64,000 nt of DNA from Butyrivibrio sp. MC2013 (lineage in GTDB: Bacteria > Bacillota > Clostridia > Lachnospirales > Lachnospiraceae). The notes under the pieces are model-generated. The model did not search any database, was not told the origin of the DNA, and worked only from the letters and a program-made list of their open reading frames with translations. Made by a program: the position numbers and the translations under genes. Each line of letters begins with the position of its first letter. Position 1 is the stretch's first letter. The stretch lies in the NCBI RefSeq assembly GCF_000424585.1, contig NZ_AUKE01000001.1, forward strand, positions 186,001 through 250,000, read 5' to 3'. Below, in pieces: positions 51,963-62,960 of this stretch.

Positions 51963-53123
51963 TTATCTTCTGGAATATTTTCTAAGCATCGGTACTATAT
52001 CTGTAAGAGCTGCGACAGCTTCTCTGATCTCTTCCTCTGTAGTATAGACGGACAAGCTGATACGTATGGTAGAATCCAAAAGCTCTTTATCAAGTCCTAT
52101 AGCCTCCAGAGTGTTGCTCACATGAGGCCTGTTGGAAGAGCAGGCAGAGCCTGCGGATACATACACATGTCTGTCCTCCAGCGCATGTAGGAGCACTTCA
52201 GCTCTTACTCCCCGCACCGAGAGAGATATGATATGTGGGGCAGATATAACATCTGTCCTTCCGTTTATATATACATCCTCAAGCGTATCCGTGATCTCAT
52301 TTATAAAGAGAGCCTTAAGCTCACGAAGTCTCTCCACCTTTTCATCAAGTCCCTTGTATGCATTTTCTGCAGCAAGGCCCAGTGCTGCGATCCCGGGCAC
52401 ATTGAGAGTGCCGCTCCTCATGCCCTTTTGCTGGCCTCCGCCATAGCTTACAGGTACTATCCTGACTCCGTTTCTCACATAGAGAAAGCCTGTTCCCTTG
52501 GGTGCGTGGATCTTGTGACCACTGACTGACAATAGGTCTATGCCCAGAGCCTTTGGATTAATATCAAACTTGCCATAGGCCTGAATAGCATCTACATGGA
52601 AGTAGATCTTGCCCCCGGCCTGCCTTATAACGCGGCCGGCTTCTTCTATAGGCATCAGAGAACCGATCTCATTATTTACATACATGATGGACACCAGGCA
52701 GGTATCAGGTCTGATCATGCTCCTTAGCTCCTCGGGATCTATCCTTCCGTCCCTGTCCACAGACAGATAGCTGATCTCCCAGCCCTGCTTCTCCAGATAT
52801 CTCATGGTCTCAGATACAGCAGGATGCTCCACCCTGCTGCAGATCATATGTCTGCCCACTTCTTTACCAAGAGCCGCTGCCGTGCCCAGGATAGCCATAT
52901 TATCGGATTCTGTTCCACCTGATGTAAAGACGATCTCCTTATCGCTGCAGTGCAGGGTCTTTGCGATCTGCCCTGCCGCCTTCTTCACCAGGTCCTCCGA
53001 CAGCTTGCCCATATGGTGCATGCTGGAGGGGTTGCCGTATTCCTCTGTCATTATCTTAAGCGCAAGCTCTGCCACATCCTCAGATACTCTGGTAGTTGCG
53101 CTGTTATCCAAATAGCATTCCAC
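51963..53123 (-). CDS. Cysteine desulfurase (NifS/IscS-like) paired with thiI
   Basis: 386 residues from a GTG at 53121-53123 with AAGGAG upstream. It is a PLP enzyme: FTSGGTESDNMAILG near 68, HVDAIQAYGKFDI near 178, and the PLP Lys in SVSGHKIHAPKGTGF near 201. The sulfur-carrying Cys is in SAGSACSSNRPHVS near 327. It takes sulfur from cysteine and delivers it to ThiI, as NifZ does in Bacillus subtilis. No iscU or other cluster-assembly gene is adjacent, which favours a dedicated tRNA-thiolation role. Confidence 0.92.
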   Translation of the reverse strand: MECYLDNSATTRVSEDVAELALKIMTEEYGNPSSMHHMGKLSEDLVKKAAGQIAKTLHCSDKEIVFTSGGTESDNMAILGTAAALGKEVGRHMICSRVEHPAVSETMRYLEKQGWEISYLSVDRDGRIDPEELRSMIRPDTCLVSIMYVNNEIGSLMPIEEAGRVIRQAGGKIYFHVDAIQAYGKFDINPKALGIDLLSVSGHKIHAPKGTGFLYVRNGVRIVPVSYGGGQQKGMRSGTLNVPGIAALGLAAENAYKGLDEKVERLRELKALFINEITDTLEDVYINGRTDVISAPHIISLSVRGVRAEVLLHALEDRHVYVSAGSACSSNRPHVSNTLEAIGLDKELLDSTIRISLSVYTTEEEIREAVAALTDIVPMLRKYSRR

Positions 53124-53150
53124 TACTGTATTCTCCTTTGTAAGCTCATG

Positions 53151-53966
53151 TCATTCGAGAGTATACCCCAGCCAGGCCAGCATTGTAAAGCCTGCCGTTT
53201 CTGTCCTGAGTATCCTCTTTCCCAGAGTAAGACACTTAAAGCCATCTTCCACAGCCATTTCCACTTCTTTGTCATCAAAGCCGCCCTCAGGACCTATCAG
53301 TATGGCTATGGACTGTCCGGGCTTTATGGCTGATACGATCTCTCTGCTGCCCTCCATGCCCTTTGCGTTCTCATAGGGAAGTAGTCTCACATCCAGATCT
53401 TTCGCCATCTGCAGCGCTTCTTTATAGCTTATGGGCTTATATACTTCAGGTATGATATTTCTCTTACTCTGCTTGGCAGCTGCCTCGGATATGGCCTGCC
53501 ATCTGGCAGTCTTGGATGCGGCCTTCTTTTCATCCAGCTTGACAATGCTGCGCTTCATGGCTACAGGCACGATGGCAAATACCCCCAGCTCCACCGCCTT
53601 TTGTATGATCAGCTCCATCTTATCGGCCTTGGGAAGGCCCTGGAAGAGGTATATCTTGGAGGGAAGCTCTGTAGCCGTGCCCTGATCAGTGATCACATTG
53701 CAGCGGACTATATCCCTCTCTATGCTGTCTATAGAGCACAGGAAGGTCCTGCCATCATTTTCCTGTCCCCTGATGCTGACCAGGATCTCATCTCCTGCCT
53801 TTAATCTCAGGACATTGGCGATGTGATTGTGGTCTGCGCCTTCTATGTACAGCAAAGAGGGCATGCCGGGTGATGACAGATCACGGGAAGCTGGCGCTTT
53901 GCAGTTTTCCTGATCACTGTTATCGTCATACAAGAGCTGGTCTTCTTCTACAAAAAAATGATACAT
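53151..53966 (-). CDS. rsmE: 16S rRNA m3U1498 methyltransferase RsmE
   Basis: 271 residues from the ATG at 53966, with GAGG 7 bases before it. An N-terminal PUA-like domain (HNHIANVLRLKAGDEI) precedes the SPOUT knot: SKIYLFQGLPKADKMELIIQ, AIVPVAMKRSIVK, AILIGPEGGFDDKEV and LGKRILRTETAG. There is a slightly long acidic insert (about 14-30). It methylates U1498 of 16S rRNA. It begins just after the prmA stop. Confidence 0.94.
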   Translation of the reverse strand: MYHFFVEEDQLLYDDNSDQENCKAPASRDLSSPGMPSLLYIEGADHNHIANVLRLKAGDEILVSIRGQENDGRTFLCSIDSIERDIVRCNVITDQGTATELPSKIYLFQGLPKADKMELIIQKAVELGVFAIVPVAMKRSIVKLDEKKAASKTARWQAISEAAAKQSKRNIIPEVYKPISYKEALQMAKDLDVRLLPYENAKGMEGSREIVSAIKPGQSIAILIGPEGGFDDKEVEMAVEDGFKCLTLGKRILRTETAGFTMLAWLGYTLE

Positions 53967-53968
53967 GA

Positions 53969-55042
53969 TCAATCCTCAGGCTTTCTGGAAATGACACTCA
54001 CCCAATCTCCCTGATGATCCATATGGATATCAGTAAATCCAGCTGCCCTATGAGCCGCAGCTACTTCTTCACCCTTTTCATTCATGATGCCTGATGTTAC
54101 AAATACAGCTCCGGGCTTCATAAACTGTCCTATAACAGGAGCCAGGGGCACCAGTACTACAGGAAGGATATTAGCCAGTACCAGGTCATATTTCTCATAG
54201 CCCACTTCATCCTGAACTGCCTTGTCATCTATGATATTGCCGATGATTAGCTTCAGATCATCCTCGCTAAAGCCGTTATTCTTGAGATTCTCTGCTATAG
54301 CAGGGATAGCACCCTTATCAAGGTCTGTACCTACGCAGTGACCTGCTCCATACATCAGAGCCAGTATGGACAGCACTCCTGAGCCTGTACCTACATCCAG
54401 CACCTCGCATCCGGGTGTCACATATTTGGACAGCTGGTGGATGCAGAGCTGGGTGCTCTCATGAAGGCCTGTACCAAAGGCAGTACCCGGATCTATGTGG
54501 AATATCTTGTCTGCCTTCTCCAGATCTTCAGCAGAAGGCTCCTCCCATGAGGGTATGATCAGAACGTCATCTACGATGAACTTATGGAAATACTGCTTCC
54601 AATTGTTCATCCAGTCAATGTCCTCAGTTATATCTACAGAGAGAGTGCCATCTCCTATATCACAGTAATTCCTGATCTCAGACAGGACACGGAATATGTC
54701 TTCTTTAAGCTCTTCAGGAGTCTTGACCACTTCTCTTCCGCCCTCGTTTTCCAGCTGGTAGGACACATCTCCTCTGCCATCCGCGCTGTACTCTTCATCA
54801 TCCAAAGGAAGGCTCACCTTAAGGGTACCGTCATCAGATAGCTGAGCAAAGAAGTTAAGATAAGCAATACCATCATCCTCTTCCTGAGGCACTACATCCA
54901 CAAACATCTGCTCTTTCTCAGCTGCAGTAAGGGGCACCTTGTCTTCGATCTGTGCTCCTGCAAGTCCTATATCCATCATAGAGCTGATGATCACATCCTC
55001 AGCTTCTTCATTGGTCCTGATCCTGAATCTCATCCAGCGCAT
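53969..55042 (-). CDS. prmA: Ribosomal protein L11 methyltransferase PrmA
   Basis: 357 residues from MRWMRFRIRTNEEAED; the ATG at 55042 is 10 bases from AAAGGAG. The N-terminal substrate domain is longer than usual, with an acidic insert (about 50-105). The SAM domain has DPGTAFGTGLHESTQLC near 193, VLDVGTGSGVLSILA near 222 and LVLANILPVVLVPL near 290. It trimethylates L11. In this order after dnaJ and before rsmE it matches the usual Firmicutes arrangement. Confidence 0.94.
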   Translation of the reverse strand: MRWMRFRIRTNEEAEDVIISSMMDIGLAGAQIEDKVPLTAAEKEQMFVDVVPQEEDDGIAYLNFFAQLSDDGTLKVSLPLDDEEYSADGRGDVSYQLENEGGREVVKTPEELKEDIFRVLSEIRNYCDIGDGTLSVDITEDIDWMNNWKQYFHKFIVDDVLIIPSWEEPSAEDLEKADKIFHIDPGTAFGTGLHESTQLCIHQLSKYVTPGCEVLDVGTGSGVLSILALMYGAGHCVGTDLDKGAIPAIAENLKNNGFSEDDLKLIIGNIIDDKAVQDEVGYEKYDLVLANILPVVLVPLAPVIGQFMKPGAVFVTSGIMNEKGEEVAAAHRAAGFTDIHMDHQGDWVSVISRKPED

Positions 55043-55134
55043 ACGCCTGATTCTCCTTTCGATATAAGCTGTCATAAGCCTTCATAGGCAAAGCGGCCGC
55101 CTTATCCCGCAGCCATAGAAATAAAACCTTCTAT

Positions 55135-55181
55135 CAAAAAAGCCTGAATACTAAGGACTTATACTCCCCATGTACCCAGGC
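55135..55181 (-). terminator. Possible terminator between prmA and dnaJ region
   Basis: On the minus strand GCCTG (55177-55181) pairs with CAGGC (55142-55146) across a 30-base loop and is followed by TTTTTTG. The gap of 181 bp between prmA and dnaJ otherwise holds nothing I recognise. dnaJ is transcribed before prmA only if the strand order is read high to low, so this signal would lie beyond prmA's promoter side; treat as weak. Confidence 0.25.
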
Positions 55182-55223
55182 CTTTCGGCTTATTATGATA
55201 TCATGTATTTTCTAACAGGGCAA

Positions 55224-56393
55224 TTATTTATTCCAAAAGCCCTTTTTCTTTTTCTTATCCTTGGAAGCATCATCATCGCCGCCGGCAATGCGCTCTGCTT
55301 CTCCAAGACTGTCTCCGGTCTCCAGGTCAAACTGTTTGATCAGCTCCTTGGCCTCCTTGGACAGATGCTCGGGAGTCTTGATCACCAGAGTCACATAATG
55401 ATCGCCTCTGATACTCTTGTCTCTGAGTGAAGGCACGCCCTTGCCGCGGAGTCTGACTCTGCAGCCTGTCTGAGTGCCGGGCTTAACATCATATACAACC
55501 TTGCCGTCAACGGTATCTATGATCACGCTGCCGCCCAGTGCTGCCACTGCATAGGACATATTGACCACAGAGAAGATATCGTATTCTTCGCGCTCAAAGA
55601 TAGGATGACTGGATACGATGACTTCCACCAGAAGATCTCCTCTGGGACCGCCATTGATACCGGGTTCGCCCTTTTCTCTGATACGAACGCTCTGTCCGTT
55701 ATCAATGCCTGCAGGGATGGTCACCTTGATAGTCTTGCGGCTGGCGATATATCCGCTGCCTCCGCAATCACTACACTTATCCTTGATGATCTTGCCTGTG
55801 CCTGAACAATCGGGACAGGTCTGTACATTCCTGACTGTGCCAAAGAGGGACTGCTGGGTAAATACTACCTGACCCTTACCGCCGCACTTGGGGCACATCT
55901 GAGGATTGGTGCCGGGCTTGGCTCCTGTTCCCTTACATGTAGGGCAGGGATCCTTAAGAGTCAGTGTCAGCTCCTTCTCAGTACCTGTAATGGATTCCAT
56001 AAATGTGATCCTGACACTGGCACGAACATTGGCGCCCTTGGCAGGTCCACTTCTGGCTCCGCTCCTTCTGCCTCCAAAGAAGTCTCCAAAGATATCTCCG
56101 AAGATATCGCTGAAATCAGCACCTGAGAAATCAAAACCGCCGTTAAATCCGCCGGCTCCGCCTTCAAAAGCCGCATGGCCAAACTGGTCATACTGTCTCC
56201 TCTTCTCGGGATCGCTCAGTACTGCATAGGCTTCAGATGCTTCCTTGAATTTCTCTGCAGCCGAAGCATCACCCGGATTCATATCCGGGTGATACTTCTT
56301 GGCAAGTACACGATATGCTTTTTTTATTTCTTCATCACTGGCACCCTTGGCAACGCCCAGTACCTCGTAATAATCTCGCTTTGATTCTGCCAT
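55224..56393 (-). CDS. dnaJ: Chaperone protein DnaJ
   Basis: 389 residues. The J-domain (5-70) has the catalytic HPD in [12 protein letters not shown] Gly/Phe-rich segment (about 75-115) follows, then four zinc-knuckle repeats [32 protein letters not shown] (about 148-210) and the C-terminal substrate domain. It stimulates DnaK ATPase and delivers unfolded proteins. It follows dnaK by 39 bp. The tail is Lys-rich (DKKKKKGF). Confidence 0.97.
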   Translation of the reverse strand: MAESKRDYYEVLGVAKGASDEEIKKAYRVLAKKYHPDMNPGDASAAEKFKEASEAYAVLSDPEKRRQYDQFGHAAFEGGAGGFNGGFDFSGADFSDIFGDIFGDFFGGRRSGARSGPAKGANVRASVRITFMESITGTEKELTLTLKDPCPTCKGTGAKPGTNPQMCPKCGGKGQVVFTQQSLFGTVRNVQTCPDCSGTGKIIKDKCSDCGGSGYIASRKTIKVTIPAGIDNGQSVRIREKGEPGINGGPRGDLLVEVIVSSHPIFEREEYDIFSVVNMSYAVAALGGSVIIDTVDGKVVYDVKPGTQTGCRVRLRGKGVPSLRDKSIRGDHYVTLVIKTPEHLSKEAKELIKQFDLETGDSLGEAERIAGGDDDASKDKKKKKGFWNK

Positions 56394-56432
56394 AATCTCT
56401 TTGTTCCTTTAGATGCAAATATAATGCAGATT

Positions 56433-58337
<1,905 letters not shown>

Positions 58338-58387
58338 TTAAAATATTTATTGTACTGTAGTCATATGCCCCTATCCGGGGCTGTGCT

Positions 58388-59038
58388 CTATTTGGCAACC
58401 GCAACCATTGAATGGCGGATCACGCTGTCATGATAGGTGTAGCCCTTCTGCATCTCCTGAGCTACGATACCTTCTTCGTATTCCTCACTTTCCACCTGCA
58501 TCACTGCGTTATGGAAATTAGGATCAAACTCCTTGCCCAGTGCTTCGATAGGCTTAACATCCATGTCTTCCAGGGTCTTCATGAGCTGCTTGTAGATCAT
58601 GTCAAAGCCCTGTACCAGAGGAGTCTCCCTCTCTTCTTCGGGAACAGATGCCAGTCCCCTTTCAAAGTTATCAACCACAGGAAGGATCTTGGTGATCACA
58701 TTGCCTGCTCCGGAATCAAACATCTGAGCTTTTTCTTTCTCTGTTCTCTTCCTGAAATTATCAAACTCAGCCAGCTGACGAACATACTTATCTGTCAGTT
58801 CATCAAGCTTATCCTGGAGAGGATTCTTCTTTTTGGAAAAAAGACCTTTCTTCTCCTTGGGCTTATCTGCATCTGTGCTATCAGCTCCATCAGCCTCTTC
58901 TGCAGTATCTGATGCAGCTTCTGTCTCAGCCTCTGCGGTATCAGTCTCTGCTGCTTCAACTTCAACTTCGCTTCCAGCGTTCTCTTCACCGGATGGATTC
59001 TTTAATTCTTCATCCTGAACATTTTCTTCCAAAATCAA
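58388..59038 (-). CDS. grpE: Nucleotide exchange factor GrpE
   Basis: 216 residues from a TTG at 59036-59038, with GGAG 7 bases upstream. A strongly acidic, Ala/Glu-rich region (1-60) is followed by the long dimer helix (about 75-130, KYVRQLAEFDNFRKRTEKEK) and the beta-domain ending in GYTYHDSVIRHSMVAVAK. It releases ADP from DnaK. It lies between hrcA (62 bp) and dnaK (80 bp). Confidence 0.95.
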   Translation of the reverse strand: MILEENVQDEELKNPSGEENAGSEVEVEAAETDTAEAETEAASDTAEEADGADSTDADKPKEKKGLFSKKKNPLQDKLDELTDKYVRQLAEFDNFRKRTEKEKAQMFDSGAGNVITKILPVVDNFERGLASVPEEERETPLVQGFDMIYKQLMKTLEDMDVKPIEALGKEFDPNFHNAVMQVESEEYEEGIVAQEMQKGYTYHDSVIRHSMVAVAK

Positions 59039-59100
59039 ATCTTCTCTCCTTTGTTTCTGATATCATTTGTGATCTATATAGCATCAGACAGTGCCAAAGG

Positions 59101-60129
59101 CTAGTCTGCATTTTTATAAAGGTCATCCAGCGCATGGCGCATCTGACTGAGGATGGATACGACCTTGTCATAATCCATTCGCTTGGGACCTATGATACCT
59201 ACAGTCCCTCTCATGCCTTCTGCCAGCTCGTAAGTAGCAGTTACTACGCTGCAGTCCTTCATAGCCGGAAGTGACATCTCATTACCTATATAAACCTGTA
59301 TGTCCCTGTCCTGACTGCTAAGCGCACTCTCTGCCAGAGATGTAAGTTCAGACTTTTCTTCAAAGGTATTGATCAGCTCACTGGCTCTTTGCTTGTCAGA
59401 CAGCTCAGGATATTTGAGGATATTGTTGGCTCCGCTGGTATAGATCTCCAGGCTCTCATCAGCCATTATGGATTCTGCTGCGGCATCAATAACATGTCCC
59501 ACAACTTCGGAATGTTCTCCCGCCTGTCCCTTGAGCGCTGCCACCATTCCCAGATTGATATTCTCAACCGCCACTCCGTTCAGATTGGTATTAAGAAGTA
59601 TGTTGAGCTTGAGTATAGTAGCATCATCCATCTCTTCCTCAACGGGGATCATCTTGTTTTTGATCAGATTCCCTTCAAGTACTATGGTAGCCAAGAGGTG
59701 CAGTGAATCAACCCTGCTGATCTGGAGGAACTTGAGCCTGTTCTTGTTCATAGTGGGGGAAGATACCATAGTTGCATAATTGGTATTATCCGCCAGCTGC
59801 TTTGCCACCTGTTTCAGAAGGTTCTCCAGCTTCTGTTCCTTATCCAGGAGCATGGCCTTCATGGAGTCCACTTCCTTTTCCTTTTCAGACAGCATCGCAT
59901 CCACATATATCCTGTATCCCTGATCGGAAGGGATCCTTCCTGCCGAAGTATGGGGCTGCACTATCAGGCCCATCTCTTCCAGATCTGACATCTCATTTCT
60001 GATAGTGGCCGATGACAGATTCAGATCGGTATACTTGGATATTGTACGGCTTCCAACCGGTTCCCCGGTCTCCAGATAGTTGCGGACAATCGCATTCAGA
60101 ATGACTTTCTTACGCTCGGTAAGTTCCAA
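59101..60129 (-). CDS. hrcA: Heat-inducible transcription repressor HrcA
   Basis: 342 residues from a TTG at 60127-60129, with GGAGG 9 bases before it. The N-terminal winged helix (1-75) has VGSRTISKYTDLNLSSATIR and LEEMGLIVQPHTSAGRIPS. The GAF-like middle and the C-terminal GTVGIIGPKRMDYDKVVSIL are conserved. It represses its own operon by binding CIRCE, needing GroEL for activity. The perfect CIRCE 77 bp upstream shows autoregulation. Confidence 0.96.
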   Translation of the reverse strand: MELTERKKVILNAIVRNYLETGEPVGSRTISKYTDLNLSSATIRNEMSDLEEMGLIVQPHTSAGRIPSDQGYRIYVDAMLSEKEKEVDSMKAMLLDKEQKLENLLKQVAKQLADNTNYATMVSSPTMNKNRLKFLQISRVDSLHLLATIVLEGNLIKNKMIPVEEEMDDATILKLNILLNTNLNGVAVENINLGMVAALKGQAGEHSEVVGHVIDAAAESIMADESLEIYTSGANNILKYPELSDKQRASELINTFEEKSELTSLAESALSSQDRDIQVYIGNEMSLPAMKDCSVVTATYELAEGMRGTVGIIGPKRMDYDKVVSILSQMRHALDDLYKNAD

Positions 60130-60205
60130 AAGCGATCACCTCCATCTGTATAAAAAGCTCTCCGTCCCAGTATTGGTCCGGTTTGTACTAGCTTTTCAAA
60201 AGGTG

Positions 60206-60232
60206 TTAGCACTCACCTTGGTCGAGTGCTAA
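60206..60232 (-). promoter_or_regulatory. CIRCE operator of the hrcA-grpE-dnaK-dnaJ operon
   Basis: TTAGCACTC-N9-GAGTGCTAA matches the CIRCE consensus without a mismatch. It sits between the promoter and the hrcA start, where bound HrcA would block transcription. Confidence 0.98.
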
Positions 60233-60248
60233 CTATCTTTCATAGGTT

Positions 60249-60277
60249 AAGTTATCACTTTGCCTATGGCATGTCAA
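60249..60277 (-). promoter_or_regulatory. Sigma-A promoter of the hrcA operon
   Basis: On the minus strand TTGACA (60272-60277) and TAACTT (60249-60254) are 17 bp apart, just upstream of CIRCE. The -35 box is perfect and the -10 box is weak. Confidence 0.7.
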
Positions 60278-60317
60278 CATGAATGAAAATAAAAAAGTAT
60301 TAAGAAATCATAAAGCA

Positions 60318-60357
60318 CAAAAAAAGGATACCCTCCTAACATACAGAGGATATCCTA
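60318..60357 (-). terminator. Rho-independent terminator after the 60440-61057 gene
   Basis: On the minus strand AGGATATCCTC and GAGGGTATCCT form an 11-bp stem with one mismatch around TGTATGTTAG, followed by seven T residues. It insulates the heat-shock promoter from the gene upstream. Confidence 0.88.
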
Positions 60358-60439
60358 AGCAAAGAACATCTACACTTTGATATTGATTAAGGAATACGCC
60401 TTTTATGCGTATCTCTTGGAAATATCTTTCCTTGCGTAA

Positions 60440-61057
60440 TTATTTCCTGGAAAAAGCCTTTTTGATAGTGGAGAAGGCGCCCAGTACTGAGAATCCGTAT
60501 ACCATAAGCAGATCTACCAGGAACTGGCTTCCAACTTCCAGCTCACCAAGAAGTCCGTGGAAGGAAGTAAAAACAGCCATAAAGCTCACATCTTCAAAGT
60601 ATTCTGAAAGCTCGCGCACCAGAGAGATGGTCCATGAGATGCGCTCACCCAGGTAGATCATTGCTATCATTATAACAATGGAGATCACAACACCTTTAAC
60701 AGATGTCTTCTTGCCCAGGAGCTTGTAGCCATAAAGCGCACCTGCTGCCATTACAAAGCCTGCTATTGATGCCACATATCCGATCTGGCCCAGGATGATC
60801 ATGAGAGCGATGCCGGGGATAGTGCCCACTATAGCTCCGATGATGCCGCCAAAGACATTTTCAGGGATCTCATCTTCTGCAATAGCTTTCTGAGCCATAG
60901 ATGAGTAGCCGTTCTGAGCCGCATAGGGATCAAATGCGCCATTGTCGGCTGCTGCAAATTCTCCCTCAGCACCTGCTGCCATATTCATGGATGCAGCATC
61001 TGCGCTTACCTGATCCATGTTAGTTACATCCATTTCATTCTGATTCATTTCGTCCAT
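60440..61057 (-). CDS. Membrane protein of unknown function
   Basis: 205 residues. The first 65 are Met/Asn/Asp/Ala-rich and probably disordered and cytoplasmic. Then come about four hydrophobic segments: FGGIIGAIVGTIPGIALMI, VASIAGFVMAAGALYGYKLL, VKGVVISIVIMIAMIYLG and, near the C-terminus, FLVDLLMVYGFSVLGAFS. I recognise no named family. GGAAGAAAATGG gives the start. Flanked by terminators on both sides, it is probably a single-gene transcript. Confidence 0.75.
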   Translation of the reverse strand: MDEMNQNEMDVTNMDQVSADAASMNMAAGAEGEFAAADNGAFDPYAAQNGYSSMAQKAIAEDEIPENVFGGIIGAIVGTIPGIALMIILGQIGYVASIAGFVMAAGALYGYKLLGKKTSVKGVVISIVIMIAMIYLGERISWTISLVRELSEYFEDVSFMAVFTSFHGLLGELEVGSQFLVDLLMVYGFSVLGAFSTIKKAFSRK

Positions 61058-61164
61058 TTTCTTCCTCCATCATTTTTATGCCTACTGCATATTTCCGATC
61101 GAAATCTTATAAAACTTTCGATCTTCTTTTCCTGGCATATCACTTTAATCTACGCCAAGATAAA

Positions 61165-61191
61165 TGCCCATGGCCATTTCAGCCATGGGCA
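61165..61191 (-). terminator. Probable terminator after the amidase gene
   Basis: TGCCCATGGC and GCCATGGGCA form a perfect 10-bp stem around CATTTCA, 42 bp after the amidase stop. The T-run on the minus strand is weak (ATTTATCTT). Confidence 0.65.
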
Positions 61192-61232
61192 ACCCCACAA
61201 TTATACATTTTATCGGCTCTGCGAGATGTTCG

Positions 61233-62201
61233 TCAAGCAATTTCCGCAAGAACATCCCGTTTCAGACGTATATTTGCTTTCTTTTTAAGAAATCCATCAC
61301 CTGAAGCCCGGACAGGAACATTCTGCTCAGGCATGGGAGCAGGCACCGGCGAAGCAGATGATACCTCCGTACCAAAATATGCATCGATACCATTAGCTAT
61401 ACCCCAGGCCATCAGCTGCCTGTATGCAGGATCTGACATCCTGATATCCTCATCCTTATTAGACATATATCCCATTTCCACTATGGTCACAGGAACCTGC
61501 GCCCAGTTGATACCGCTCATAGTGTCTGTCTGCCATACACCTTGCTTTGCAGCGCCTGTTGCCGCTGCCGCATGTTCCAGGATCATTGATGACAGGCTGT
61601 AGCTCCTGTCAAAGAGTGCTCCGTTATAAGGATTGGAGGCTGTCTGACATATGGTCATGATACCGTTTACACCGGGGTCTTCAGAACCGTTTGCATGTAT
61701 CCTGACAAATGCATCTGCAGCAGCATTGTTGGCTATCATGGCTCTCTCGCTGTTACTGATATTCACGTCATTACTGGTCCTGCACATGATCACATTATAG
61801 CCGCGGCTTTGAAGCTCCGCCTGGAGTAAAAGAGACACATCCAGATTAAGCTGATACTCCGGGACACCTGTATAGACTCCTGTGGTGCCGCCTGTGACCC
61901 TGGCCTTGGTCTCACTGCTGCCGGGAGCTACGCTTTCTTTGCTGCTGTCACCCCTTAGCTGGTGCCCCGGATCAATGACCACCGTCCTGGCCTCAGCCGC
62001 CAGAGCTTTTAAAATAAATCTGCCCGCCATCCCGGTCAACACATTATCACTATCACGGCAACCGGCGCTTATATTTCCTGATGATGATCCGGATGTTACT
62101 ACAGCTATATTTCCTGATAAAAAAATAGCCGCGAGTATTATTGTAGCCGCCAGCACGCTCCAAGCGATAAATATTCTGCAGATCCTTAATCTTCTACGCA
62201 T
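61233..62201 (-). CDS. N-acetylmuramoyl-L-alanine amidase (Amidase_3)
   Basis: 322 residues from MRRRLRICRIFIAW; the ribosome site is weak (GGGTG), and a GTG a few codons earlier is also possible. A signal-anchor helix (about 8-33) precedes a short linker and the amidase domain (about 75-265): VVIDPGHQ (first zinc His), VPEYQLNLDVSLLLQAELQS (zinc Glu), AFVRIHANGS (second His) and VTIVEMGYMSN (catalytic Glu). It cleaves between muramic acid and the stem peptide outside the cell. The C-terminal 55 residues are Pro-rich, then very basic, with no wall-binding domain. Confidence 0.92.
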   Translation of the reverse strand: MRRRLRICRIFIAWSVLAATIILAAIFLSGNIAVVTSGSSSGNISAGCRDSDNVLTGMAGRFILKALAAEARTVVIDPGHQLRGDSSKESVAPGSSETKARVTGGTTGVYTGVPEYQLNLDVSLLLQAELQSRGYNVIMCRTSNDVNISNSERAMIANNAAADAFVRIHANGSEDPGVNGIMTICQTASNPYNGALFDRSYSLSSMILEHAAAATGAAKQGVWQTDTMSGINWAQVPVTIVEMGYMSNKDEDIRMSDPAYRQLMAWGIANGIDAYFGTEVSSASPVPAPMPEQNVPVRASGDGFLKKKANIRLKRDVLAEIA

Positions 62202-62224
62202 ATAAATCACCCATTTATGAAATA

Positions 62225-62249
62225 ATCCCGGCTCTGCCTGAGCCGGGAT
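62225..62249 (-). terminator. Terminator after the DUF6465 gene
   Basis: ATCCCGGCTC and GAGCCGGGAT form a perfect 10-bp stem around TGCCT, with ATTATTTC following on the minus strand. It separates the DUF6465 gene from the amidase gene. Confidence 0.8.
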
Positions 62250-62270
62250 CATAATAAATCAGTTTGATTA

Positions 62271-62882
62271 TCAGAATTCAAAGGAGCCTGTATCGCTGCC
62301 GTCTACATAATATACCCTGCCCTCTTCAGGCTTGATGTAGAGCTTGAGATCAGATGCAGCTCTGCCAAAATCATTCTTCACAGCATTTAATGCTGCCTCT
62401 GTAAGTGCCTTATCGTCTATTTCCTTGTCGCCATACTGAAGGACGATCCTGCTCTGGAGCGTAGCTTCCTTAGCTGCAGGAGCCTTCTTCGCTACTGTAG
62501 TTGTTTCTTTCTTGCTTTCAGTAGCCTTTACAGATGCTTGTTTCTTTGACTCGGTCTTCTTAGCTTCAGTCTTCTTTGCTGCTGCTTTCTTTGCAGGAGC
62601 TTTCTTCTCTGCTACCTTAGTAGTTTCTGTCTTTGTCTCTGTTTTCTTTTCAGCAGCCTTTGTCTCTTCCTTCTTTGCTGCGGCCTTCTTTGCTGCAGCC
62701 TTCTTCGCAGCCTTTGCTTCTACTGCCTTGGCAGCTTTCCTTACTGCCTCTGCCTTCTTTACTTCTTCAATAGCTTTGATTGCCTCTTTGGCCTTGGCGG
62801 CTTTCTCACTCTGTTCTATTACTGCTTGTCTTACGTTGGATTTTATTGTTGCGACCGGTTTTCCGCTTGTAACTTCTGACAT
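62271..62882 (-). CDS. DUF6465 protein with histone-H1-like Ala/Lys-rich region
   Basis: 203 residues, with GGGGAGG upstream of the ATG. Residues about 25-145 are almost only Ala, Lys, Glu and Thr, with AKKAAAKKAAAKK and APAKKAAAKK runs like eukaryotic H1 tails or bacterial HU/Hc1-type extensions. The folded C-terminus (about 148-203: LQSRIVLQYGDKEIDDKALT and LKLYIKPEEGRVYYV) is the DUF6465 domain common in Lachnospiraceae. The Lys-rich part would bind nucleic acid or polyphosphate nonspecifically; Glu-rich patches also suggest helix formation. Function unproven. Confidence 0.82.
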   Translation of the reverse strand: MSEVTSGKPVATIKSNVRQAVIEQSEKAAKAKEAIKAIEEVKKAEAVRKAAKAVEAKAAKKAAAKKAAAKKEETKAAEKKTETKTETTKVAEKKAPAKKAAAKKTEAKKTESKKQASVKATESKKETTTVAKKAPAAKEATLQSRIVLQYGDKEIDDKALTEAALNAVKNDFGRAASDLKLYIKPEEGRVYYVDGSDTGSFEF

Positions 62883-62960
62883 GATGCATCCTCCCCTTAG
62901 GTATAGGTCATGAATCTAAAAGATATAAAACACGAAAACACTGCTAACACTGAACTTATG

